DNA of 8,001 bases, taken from the NCBI GenBank assembly GCA_018715105.1, contig DVMG01000027.1, positions 1 to 8,001 on the forward strand. Reading direction: 5' to 3'. Every line of letters starts with the position of its first letter. The first letter of the stretch is position 1. The position numbers were made by a program, and so were the translations under genes. Below are positions 1-6,058 of this stretch, piece by piece. The notes below the pieces were generated by a model. That model was not told the DNA's origin. It saw only the letters and a list, made by a program, of their open reading frames with translations, and ran no database searches. Origin of the DNA: Candidatus Ventricola intestinavium. Its GTDB lineage: Bacteria > Bacillota > Clostridia > Christensenellales > Aristaeellaceae.

Positions 1-107
1 ACCGTATTCGGAGGCGCCGCGCCTGAATCGCGCGGGAAAAAACCTGCCGTTTTTTTGCGGATCGGATCGAACGGGACAAAAAAACGCGCTTTCTTTCTCA
101 ATACGCT
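1..107. other. Intergenic stretch with no gene seen
   Basis: I find no convincing coding sequence here. It contains short GC-rich inverted repeats (12-16 with 20-24) and an A-tract/T-tract pair (37-43 with 49-55, loop of 5) that ends in a run of seven T at 50-56. This could be the end of a terminator for a gene left of the window, but no GC-rich stem directly abuts the T-run, so I do not call a terminator. Confidence 0.5.
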
Positions 108-135
108 TTGACAAGCTTACAATTTGTGCTATAAT
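108..135 (+). promoter_or_regulatory. Sigma-A-type promoter upstream of the RNase J gene
   Basis: A perfect TTGACA (-35) at 108-113 and a perfect TATAAT (-10) at 130-135 are separated by 16 bp. A TG at 127-128, one base before the -10, makes it an extended -10 element. The predicted transcription start is near 142, giving a leader of about 130 nt before the GTG at 273. The consensus match and the lack of any competing gene upstream make this the obvious promoter for the RNase J-YlbF unit. The start site itself is inferred. Confidence 0.88.
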
Positions 136-189
136 AAATCAGATTACGATGGCCGGGAAAGGCTTTTGCGAATGAGATGGCTTTTCAGG

Positions 190-215
190 GCAATCCGGTG
201 CGCAAGATGGATTGC
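190..215 (+). promoter_or_regulatory. Hairpin in the RNase J mRNA leader
   Basis: GCAATCC (190-196) pairs perfectly with GGATTGC (209-215) around a 12-nt loop. Two further G-U pairs (189-216 and 188-217) are possible. It lies in the predicted leader, about 50 nt after the inferred transcription start and well before the SD at 261-266. It is not a terminator because no U-run follows. It could stabilise the 5' end or be a control or cleavage element. The hexamer GATTGC recurs at 228-233, so alternative pairing with 190-195 is possible. Confidence 0.4.
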
Positions 216-272
216 TTATGGAACATAGATTGCATTTGAATATGGACGAACGGTGGAGAAAGGAGGGGGGTT

Positions 273-1925
273 GTGGCGAAACTGAGAATTATTCCGTTGG
301 GCGGCGTGGGAGAGATCGGCAAAAATATGACGGCCTTTGAATATGAGGACGACATCGTTGTGTTGGATTGCGGCTCCATCTTTCCCCGCCAGGACATGCT
401 CGGTATCGACCTTGTTATCCCCGATGTTACGTACCTGGAGCGCAATCGCGAGCGCGTGCGCGCATATCTGATCACCCACGGACATGAGGATCACATCGGC
501 GCGGTGCCCTATGTGTTTCCCAAAGTGCCGGCGCCGGTCTATGGCACGAAGCTGACCTGTGCGCTCATACAGGGAAAACTGACGGAGCATAATATCCATG
601 ACATTCCGCTTCATGTCGTCAAGCCGCGCGACACGGTGCGCGCCGGTGCGTTTACCGTGCAGTTTATCAAAGTGAGCCACTCCATTGCCGGCGCCGTGGC
701 CATGGCGATCAGCTGCCCGGCAGGGACGGTGATTGCCACGGGCGATTTTAAGATCGACTATACGCCCATTGACGGAGAAATCACCGATCTGAACACGCTG
801 GCCGCATGGGGCAGCCGCGGGGTATTGGCCCTGCTGGCCGATTCCACCAACGTGGAGCGGCCGGGCTACACCATGAGCGAAAAAAAGGTTGGGGAGACAT
901 TCCACAATCTGTTTAAGGATGCGAAGGGACGGGTGATTATCGCCATGTTCGCATCCAATCTGCACAGGATTCAGCAGGTGGTGGATATCTGCGTCGAGTT
1001 TGGGCGGAAGATCTGTTTTGTCGGCCGAAGCATGGTCAATGTGACTCGTTTGGCCATGCAGATCGGTGAACTCAAGATTCCGCAGGATGTTTACATTGAG
1101 ATCGGGGATCTTGACTGTTATGAGGATGACGAGATCGTCGTGCTTACAACGGGCAGCCAGGGCGAGCCGATGAGCGGGCTGACCCGCATGGCCAACAGCG
1201 AACACCGAAAGCTGCAGATCCGGGAAGGAGACACGGTCATCATCTCCGCGACGCCGATTCCCGGCAACGAGATCATGGTTTCGCGGATCCTCGATCAGCT
1301 CTACCGCTGCGGCGCGACGGTGATTTACAACCGCATTGCGGATGTGCATGTCTCCGGCCATGCCTGTCAGGAGGAGCTCAAGCTCATTCATGCGCTTGTC
1401 AAGCCGCGCTACTTTGTGCCCGTCCACGGGGAATACCGCATGCTGCAAAGGCATGCGCAGCTCGCTCAGGCGATGGGCATGCCGCAGGAGCGCACGATCA
1501 TCCTTGAGCTGGGGCAGGCGCTCGAGCTTTCGGAGGATGAGGCGAGCATCACCGGGCCGGTGCCTACCGGCTCCGTGCTGGTGGATGGCCTGGGCGTAGG
1601 GGATGTGGGCAACGTGGTGCTGCGCGACCGCAAGCATCTGTCTCAGGACGGGCTGATCATCGTGGTCGTCGGAGTTAGCCGGGAGACGGGGCAGGTGACA
1701 TCCGGACCGGAGCTCATTTCCCGCGGCTTTGTCTATGTGAGGGAAAATGAGGAGCTCATTTCCGGTGCCCGCAGCGTGGCCCTGAGCGTGCTCGGCCGCT
1801 ATGACCGCATTGAGCAGAGCGACTGGACACCGATCAAAAACGGCATCAAGGATGAGATGCATGCCTATCTTTTCGGGCTGATCAAGCGCAACCCGATGAT
1901 TCTGCCGATTATTATGGAGACGTAA
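273..1925 (+). CDS. rnj: Ribonuclease J (metallo-beta-lactamase/beta-CASP RNase)
   Basis: RNase J is a cytoplasmic, zinc-dependent nuclease with 5'-to-3' exonuclease and endonuclease activity in mRNA decay and rRNA maturation. The 550-residue length matches Bacillus RNase J1 (about 555). The metallo-beta-lactamase core shows the THGHEDH metal motif (residues 68-74: H69, H71, D73, H74), H136, D158 in TGDFK, and H385 in PVHGEYRM. The beta-CASP insert lies between, and the SGHA phosphate-binding motif is at 361-364. The spacings of these residues match Bacillus RNase J1 closely. Residues from about 450 on form the family's C-terminal domain. The GTG start is chosen because AGGAGG at 261-266 sits 6 nt upstream and MAKLRIIPLGGVGEIGKN is the usual family N-terminus. 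It is the first gene after the promoter and its leader hairpin. Whether the genome has a second RNase J cannot be seen here. Confidence 0.97.
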   Translation: MAKLRIIPLGGVGEIGKNMTAFEYEDDIVVLDCGSIFPRQDMLGIDLVIPDVTYLERNRERVRAYLITHGHEDHIGAVPYVFPKVPAPVYGTKLTCALIQGKLTEHNIHDIPLHVVKPRDTVRAGAFTVQFIKVSHSIAGAVAMAISCPAGTVIATGDFKIDYTPIDGEITDLNTLAAWGSRGVLALLADSTNVERPGYTMSEKKVGETFHNLFKDAKGRVIIAMFASNLHRIQQVVDICVEFGRKICFVGRSMVNVTRLAMQIGELKIPQDVYIEIGDLDCYEDDEIVVLTTGSQGEPMSGLTRMANSEHRKLQIREGDTVIISATPIPGNEIMVSRILDQLYRCGATVIYNRIADVHVSGHACQEELKLIHALVKPRYFVPVHGEYRMLQRHAQLAQAMGMPQERTIILELGQALELSEDEASITGPVPTGSVLVDGLGVGDVGNVVLRDRKHLSQDGLIIVVVGVSRETGQVTSGPELISRGFVYVRENEELISGARSVALSVLGRYDRIEQSDWTPIKNGIKDEMHAYLFGLIKRNPMILPIIMET

Positions 1926-1967
1926 GGCGTGGTCATTCCGCGCCGGGCGCAAGAGGATGGATGGAAG

Positions 1968-2321
1968 ATGAATATCTATGATACCGCGCACCGCCTTGCC
2001 GAGGAGATCCGCAAGAGCGATGAATGCAGAGAGCTTGCCGCCCTGCGTGAGCGTGCATATGCCGACGAAACCAACCGCGTGCTTTTGGAGGAATACAAGC
2101 GCCTCCAGGTTCAGCTGCAGATGAGTATGGTCGGCGCGGCCGGGCAGATGCCCAGCGAGGAGATGCAGCGATTTCAGCAGCTGGCCTCCCTTTTGTACAT
2201 GAACAGCGATGTGCAGAAATACCTGATGGCGGAAATGCAGATGCAAAAGACGCTGGCGGATGTATTTAAGATCCTGACCGAAGCGGCAGGCATTCGCTTT
2301 GACATGCCGGAAGTCGGATAA
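1968..2321 (+). CDS. YlbF/YmcA-family protein
   Basis: This small, helical, Gln/Glu/Met-rich protein of 117 residues has the family's opening (MNIYDTAHRLAEEIRKSDE) and the central helix around residues 25-50. It is probably cytoplasmic and has no signal peptide or membrane segment. In Bacillus subtilis, YlbF, YmcA and YaaT form the Y-complex, which affects mRNA maturation by RNase Y, competence and biofilm formation. That complex is reported to bind iron-sulfur clusters; this protein has a single cysteine (C20), so it is unlikely to hold one alone. The ATG at 1968 is chosen because family similarity begins there. A GTG at 1929, three bases after the RNase J stop and with GGAG at 1916-1919, would add 13 residues and cannot be excluded. 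It follows RNase J without a visible promoter, so co-transcription is likely. YlbF versus YmcA orthology is not resolvable by eye. Confidence 0.85.
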   Translation: MNIYDTAHRLAEEIRKSDECRELAALRERAYADETNRVLLEEYKRLQVQLQMSMVGAAGQMPSEEMQRFQQLASLLYMNSDVQKYLMAEMQMQKTLADVFKILTEAAGIRFDMPEVG

Positions 2322-2333
2322 TCCCGGGAAGGC

Positions 2334-2369
2334 CCTGCCCGCACGGACGCCCTGTGCCGTGCGGGCAGG
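2334..2369 (+). terminator. Strong GC hairpin between the YlbF-like gene and mltG, without a U-run
   Basis: A perfect 13-bp inverted repeat (2334-2346 with 2357-2369) encloses a 10-nt loop. TCCC at 2322-2325 and GGGA at 2371-2374 could extend it across an asymmetric bulge. It begins 12 nt after the YlbF-like stop. No T-run follows on either strand, so it is not a classical intrinsic terminator. It may be a partial terminator, a 3'-end-protecting stem or a processing signal that separates the RNase J unit from mltG. Confidence 0.4.
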
Positions 2370-2417
2370 CGGGACAAAAGGACGTCAATCCCGCAGGGCA
2401 GCAGGAGGAAAGCGAAT

Positions 2418-3614
2418 TTGGCGAAGAAAAAAAAGCGCAGCAGACGTGATCAGGAAGAGCGAGAACTGCACGAACGGCGGCGTTACGGTTTTTTCTGGTA
2501 TGACTGGATCTGGAAAGCGCTGCGTCCGGTGCTCGTTTTCCTGTGTTCCTTTGTCATCGTCTGCGGTCTGATTTACACGGGCTGGCAGCAGATAGACGGC
2601 ATGTTTTTCGCGCCCGTCGATGAGCAGGATACCAGCACGGTCGCCTTTTCGGTCGCTTCCGGCAATTCTCTGTCCACGGTGGCCCGCAATCTGGAGGAAG
2701 CCGGGCTGATCCACAATCATACGGTCTTCAAATATATGGCGGATTTCATGGGCATGGGTCAGAAGATCCAGAGCGGCGATTATGAGCTGAGCCGCTCGAT
2801 GTCTGCCACGCAGATTCTGGATCAGCTGATCTCCGGGGACGGAAAGCCGCTGACCATGAATATCACCATCATCCCCGGATGGACGGTGGAGGATGTGGCG
2901 CAGTATCTGGTGAATCTGGGCGTGCTGAAGGATGCGCAGGAATTCCTGGATTTGTGCAGGACGGGCGAAAGCTACAGCGATTACTATTTTATCGAAGAAA
3001 TGCTGGCGACGGAGGATGCATCCCAGCGGCTCTATGCCCTGGAGGGCTATCTCTCCCCCAACACCTATGAGATCTATACCAGTTCCAGCGCGGATACGAT
3101 CATCCGGCGCCTGCTCACGCAGACTGAGGCCGCTTATCTGGTGGGCTATGATGAGCGTGCGCAGGAGCTGGGGCTCACGATGGATGAGGTGTTTACCCTC
3201 GCTTCCATGATTGAGAAGGAAGCCAAGACCGAGGACTTTGCCAAGGTCAGCGCGGTCTTCCACAACCGCCTGCGCGAGGGAATGACGCTGGGCTCGGATG
3301 TAACGGTCAAATATGTGTCCGGGTCGCAGAAAATGTTCCTGAGCGACAGCGATCTGGCCGTTGAATCCCCCTATAACACATATCTCCATACGGGGCTTCC
3401 GGTGGGCCCGATCTGCAGCCCATCGATGGATGCGGTTGTCGCGGCGCTCTATCCGGATGAGCAGTATGTGGCGCAGAATTATCTCTACTTCTGCTCGACA
3501 GACCCCAATTCCGGCGAGCTGCACTTTTCCAGAACGCTGGAGGAGCACAATGCCGCTGTGGCCATGTACAGGCCGCTCTGGCAGGAATATGACAGAAGCA
3601 GAGGGCTCGAATGA
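2418..3614 (+). CDS. mltG: Endolytic murein transglycosylase MltG (YceG-like)
   Basis: MltG cleaves nascent peptidoglycan glycan strands and is thought to end strand elongation at the outer face of the membrane. The 398-residue protein has a Lys/Arg-rich cytoplasmic N-terminus (1-37), one transmembrane helix (about 36-54) and a LysM-like segment (about 74-140). The YceG catalytic domain follows. Its landmarks are LEGYLSPNTYEIY (208-220), LASMIEKEAK (261-270, with E266 as the likely catalytic Glu by analogy with E. coli E218), FHNRL and the GSDVTVKY segment (281-299), SPYNTYLHTGLPVGPICSPS (317-336) and the C-terminal HFSRTLEEHN (369-378). The start is TTG, backed by AGGAGG at 2403-2408 nine nt upstream and the typical MAKKKK opening. 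It overlaps the U32 gene by 4 nt, so the two are probably translationally coupled. No promoter is obvious in the 96-nt gap before it. Confidence 0.95.
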   Translation: MAKKKKRSRRDQEERELHERRRYGFFWYDWIWKALRPVLVFLCSFVIVCGLIYTGWQQIDGMFFAPVDEQDTSTVAFSVASGNSLSTVARNLEEAGLIHNHTVFKYMADFMGMGQKIQSGDYELSRSMSATQILDQLISGDGKPLTMNITIIPGWTVEDVAQYLVNLGVLKDAQEFLDLCRTGESYSDYYFIEEMLATEDASQRLYALEGYLSPNTYEIYTSSSADTIIRRLLTQTEAAYLVGYDERAQELGLTMDEVFTLASMIEKEAKTEDFAKVSAVFHNRLREGMTLGSDVTVKYVSGSQKMFLSDSDLAVESPYNTYLHTGLPVGPICSPSMDAVVAALYPDEQYVAQNYLYFCSTDPNSGELHFSRTLEEHNAAVAMYRPLWQEYDRSRGLE

Positions 3615-4855
3615 TGAAAAGCATGCCTTTGCTGCTTGCCCCGGCAGGCAGCATGAGGCCCCTGAAGACGGCGCTGCGCTTTGGCGCAGACGCCGTTTAT
3701 TGTGGGGCGAAGCAATACGGCCTGCGCGCTCAGGCAGGCAACTTTGAGGAAGAGGAGCTCGCCGAGGCCGTGTGCCTGGCGCATGCGGCCGGTGCGCAGC
3801 TGTATCTCACGCTGAATATCTTCGCCTCCGACGGCGACTTGCCGGGGATGGTGCGCATGGCACAGACGGCCAGGGACATCGGCGTGGATGCGGTGATTGT
3901 GTCCGATCTGGGGGCGATCGCGCGGATTGCCCGCGAGGTTCCGGGGCTTGCCATCCACGTGAGCACGCAGGCCAGCACCATGAACGCGGAGGCCGCGCGG
4001 GTGTATCGGGACCTGGGAGCCAGCCGTGTGGTGCTGGCGCGGGAGCTCACGCTTGATCAGATCGAAGGAATGGCTGAAGCGCTGCGCGAAGAGATGGAGC
4101 TGGAGGCCTTTATTCACGGCGCGGCATGTATGGCCTATTCCGGCCGCTGCATGCTCTCCAGCTACCTGACGGGGCGCAGCGCAAACCGGGGGGCATGCAG
4201 CCAGCCCTGCCGGTGGACGTATTCGCTTCACGAGCACACGCGCCCTGATGAGGCCCTGCCCATCGAAGAGGATGCCCATGGCACGGCCATCCTGTCAAGC
4301 CGCGATATCTGCATGATGGATTTTCTGCCGCGGATGATGGAAAGCGGCGTCTCATGCTTTAAAATCGAAGGACGCATGAAGACGGAGATCTATATCGCCA
4401 CGGTGGTGGGGGCTTACCGGCGGGCGATGGACGCCTATGCGCGTGACCCGGCTGCCTATGCGCAGGACGAAGCGCTGCGGAAGGAGCTTCGGGCAGAGCT
4501 TGACAAGGTGAGCCACCGCGTATACGATACGGGCTTCTACTTTGGCCGGCCGCAGGTCTGCGGCGAAGCGGTCGGGGTCACGCAGGAAATGGAATACATG
4601 GGCTATGTGCTGGATGTTTCCGGCGGGGTGGCGCTTGTGGAGATGAAAAACCGCTTTTTTGTCGGGGACAGGCTTGAGACTGTCACACCATCGGGCAGCC
4701 GGCCCTTCCTTGTGGAAGACATCGTGCTGGATGAGACCGGCGAACATGTAAAAGTGGTCAACGTGCCGCTTCAGCGTGTGCGCATTCCCTGCGCGGAAGG
4801 GCTGGAAGCGGGGGATATGCTGCGCGGCCCGGTCAGAAATCGAAAAAACGCCTGA
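3611..4855 (+). CDS. U32 peptidase-family protein, TrhP-like (probable tRNA uridine hydroxylation)
   Basis: U32 proteins were named as peptidases, but characterised bacterial members (TrhP, RlhA, UbiU/V) are iron-sulfur proteins in prephenate- or O2-dependent hydroxylation; TrhP makes 5-hydroxyuridine at tRNA position 34. This 414-residue protein starts with the TIM-barrel-like LLLAPAGSMRPLKTALRFGADAVYCG (7-32). It carries the U32 signature at 165-183 (EAFIHGAACMAYSGRCMLS, close to the consensus), the NRGACSQPCRW segment (192-202), SSRDIC (229-234) and FKIEGRMK (250-257). Cluster-ligand candidates are C173, C180, C196 or C200, and C234. A beta-rich C-terminal domain follows from about 320. 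The ATG at 3611 overlaps the mltG stop (ATGA); the ATG at 3614 is an alternative. In Bacillus, mltG (yrrL) is followed by trmR and then trhP1/trhP2, which supports the TrhP reading, although no trmR lies between here. A protease role is less likely. The exact substrate is inferred. Confidence 0.88.
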   Translation: MMKSMPLLLAPAGSMRPLKTALRFGADAVYCGAKQYGLRAQAGNFEEEELAEAVCLAHAAGAQLYLTLNIFASDGDLPGMVRMAQTARDIGVDAVIVSDLGAIARIAREVPGLAIHVSTQASTMNAEAARVYRDLGASRVVLARELTLDQIEGMAEALREEMELEAFIHGAACMAYSGRCMLSSYLTGRSANRGACSQPCRWTYSLHEHTRPDEALPIEEDAHGTAILSSRDICMMDFLPRMMESGVSCFKIEGRMKTEIYIATVVGAYRRAMDAYARDPAAYAQDEALRKELRAELDKVSHRVYDTGFYFGRPQVCGEAVGVTQEMEYMGYVLDVSGGVALVEMKNRFFVGDRLETVTPSGSRPFLVEDIVLDETGEHVKVVNVPLQRVRIPCAEGLEAGDMLRGPVRNRKNA

Positions 4856-4897
4856 AAGAAACCCGGGGCAGGGGAACCCTGATTCAAAAGACGCGCA

Positions 4898-4931
4898 TCC
4901 TCCCGGACACGGAGGGAACGCATGCGGAGGG
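4898..4931 (+). promoter_or_regulatory. Duplicated SD motif with possible masking strand before the methyltransferase
   Basis: GGAGGGAA occurs twice, at 4911-4918 and 4926-4933. CCTCC at 4899-4903 can pair with either GGAGG copy: a local stem with a 7-nt loop to the first, or a longer-range stem to the second. The second copy is the probable ribosome binding site for the ATG at 4942 (10-nt gap). The first lies 5 nt before an out-of-frame ATG at 4922. The pairing is seen; regulation is inferred. Confidence 0.3.
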
Positions 4932-4941
4932 AATTTTTGCC

Positions 4942-5940
4942 ATGTATGCATTTTTGTTGTATCCACATCCGAACGTACGCTACCGCCAGTCGCTTTTGCA
5001 GTTGGCCCGAGAGGAATTATCCATGACCCTGGCGGCGCTTGGGCGCGCGTGCGATGTGGAAGCGCGCGAGATGGGCGGCGCATCCTTTCTGACATTTGAA
5101 GCGCCCAGACTGACGCAGCGCGACATGCGCATGCTCAGCCAGCTGGCCAGTGTGTATGTGATGTTCACCCTGGAGGAAGGGCGCATGACGCCGCTAGCGC
5201 GCACGCATCCGGATTATGTGGGGGAAGATCTGCCGGCGCTGCTCAAATACAAGGGGAAGACCAATGAGATATTCACCGACACGATGCTTACCATGGCGCT
5301 GGCTTCAAGCGAGTTTATGCGCGTGCATGACGGCCAGCTGATCGTCTGCGACCCCATGGCGGGGCGCGGCACAACGCTGATGCTTGCCCTGCGAAGGGGG
5401 TATCACGGGGTGGGCATTGAGATTTCCAAGGCGGACGTGCACGAGGCGGCCGGTTATTTGACGCGCTATCTGGAATATCACCACATCAAGCACAAAAAGA
5501 CGGAAAGCGCGCTGACCGTGCGCGGCCGGGTTGGCGGACGGGAGACTAAATTCGTCTTTTCCGATACGGCCGAACACTTTAAGGACGGCGACACCCGCAC
5601 GCTGCGGATGATCTGCGGTGACACGCGCGACGCGGCGGCGCTTCTGCATCCGCAGAGCGTGCACCTGATGGTGACGGATATCCCCTACGGCGTACAGAAG
5701 GGAACGGCGGGCCGTCTGGATTCCATATCCGGCACGTTGAGCGCGGCTCTGCCCGGGTGGTTTGATACGATCAAGCCCGGCGGTGTGCTGGCCATGAGTT
5801 TTAACACCCATGTCACGCCCCGCCGGGAGCTTTGCCGGCTATGCGAGCAAGCGGGATTTGAAATCGTGAAGACGGCAGATCTGAAACACTGGGTGGAGCA
5901 GGCGATCAGCCGGGACGTCATCCTGGCCAAAAGGGTCTAG
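4942..5940 (+). CDS. TRM11-like SAM-dependent methyltransferase
   Basis: This 332-residue class I methyltransferase probably modifies RNA. The SAM-binding motif I is VCDPMAGRGTTLMLAL (135-150), followed by the acidic loop GIEI (158-161). The catalytic-type motif is TDIPYG (245-250), a variant of the D/N-P-P-Y signature of amino-methylating enzymes such as Trm11, TrmN and the N6-adenine methyltransferases. The KYKGKTNEIF segment (102-111) precedes motif I. The N-terminal 100 residues (MYAFLLYPHPNVRYRQS onward) are a separate region that could bind substrate, as in Trm11 relatives, but no THUMP domain is obvious. A basic stretch lies between motifs I and the catalytic motif (about 181-205). GGAGGG at 4926-4931 supports the ATG start. 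The gene follows the U32 gene after 86 nt, with no clear promoter between. The target is unknown: tRNA guanosine is the first guess, and DNA adenine is a weaker alternative. Confidence 0.85.
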   Translation: MYAFLLYPHPNVRYRQSLLQLAREELSMTLAALGRACDVEAREMGGASFLTFEAPRLTQRDMRMLSQLASVYVMFTLEEGRMTPLARTHPDYVGEDLPALLKYKGKTNEIFTDTMLTMALASSEFMRVHDGQLIVCDPMAGRGTTLMLALRRGYHGVGIEISKADVHEAAGYLTRYLEYHHIKHKKTESALTVRGRVGGRETKFVFSDTAEHFKDGDTRTLRMICGDTRDAAALLHPQSVHLMVTDIPYGVQKGTAGRLDSISGTLSAALPGWFDTIKPGGVLAMSFNTHVTPRRELCRLCEQAGFEIVKTADLKHWVEQAISRDVILAKRV

Positions 5941-5953
5941 CCCCGCTCGGGGC
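5940..5953 (+). other. Small GC hairpin at the end of the methyltransferase gene
   Basis: A 5-bp stem (5940-5944 with 5949-5953) encloses a GCTC loop and starts on the last base of the methyltransferase stop codon. No T-run follows, so it is at best a weak terminator. A 10-bp palindrome (5972-5981) lies just downstream. Together they mark the boundary before the next promoter. Confidence 0.25.
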
Positions 5954-5975
5954 CGGCCCAGGAGGGGGAACCGGC

Positions 5976-6026
5976 ATGCCGCGGCGCCTTGCAATCGCCT
6001 TAAGAGCTGTGATACAATACGGCTGA
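5976..6026 (+). CDS. Possible 16-residue small ORF with a strong ribosome binding site
   Basis: An ATG at 5976 follows AGGAGG (5960-5965, within a longer purine run to 5970) by 10 nt and opens 16 codons ending in TGA at 6024-6026. The peptide would read MPRRLAIALRAVIQYG: basic, then mildly hydrophobic. I recognise no family. Its codons overlap the -35 and -10 elements of the downstream promoter, so translation would have to come from transcripts that read through from the methyltransferase gene. The SD is much better than expected for a random site, but the ORF is too short for coding statistics. It may simply be a chance purine run. Confidence 0.22.
   Translation: MPRRLAIALRAVIQYG
5989..6018 (+). 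promoter_or_regulatory. Extended -10 promoter for the DnaD-DnaC-like genes
   Basis: TTGCAA (5989-5994, four of six matches to TTGACA) is followed after 18 bp by TACAAT (6013-6018, five of six to TATAAT). A TG at 6010-6011 supplies the extended -10. The predicted transcription start is near 6025. The in-frame ATG at 6029 would then lie almost at the RNA 5' end, which favours the ATG at 6059 as the real start of the next gene. Confidence 0.65.
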
Positions 6027-6058
6027 CGATGCACGAGGGCAGAAGGGGGAATAGCCGC

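Noticed and set aside
17..34. Inverted repeat CCGCGC/GCGCGG near the left edge as a terminator
   Set aside because: It is followed by an A-run rather than a T-run on the + strand, and no suitable T-run precedes it for the minus strand.
216..2246. A 676-codon open frame on the minus strand opposite RNase J and the YlbF-like gene
   Set aside because: It lies antisense to two clear genes, has no recognisable domain and reads as His/Arg/Asp-rich noise. GC-rich codon use on the sense strand removes stops from this antisense frame.
2385..3548. A 387-codon open frame on the minus strand opposite mltG
   Set aside because: It is antisense to a well-supported gene, with no family resemblance and no promoter or SD of note.
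4165..4260. U32 protein as a collagenase-type secreted protease
   Set aside because: There is no signal peptide, the cysteine pattern matches iron-sulfur U32 proteins, and the mltG neighbourhood points to tRNA hydroxylation.
6029..6058. ATG at 6029 as the start of the DnaD-like protein
   Set aside because: It lies only about 4 nt after the predicted transcription start and its SD is no better; the ATG at 6059 has a well-spaced purine-rich SD and begins where family-like sequence starts.
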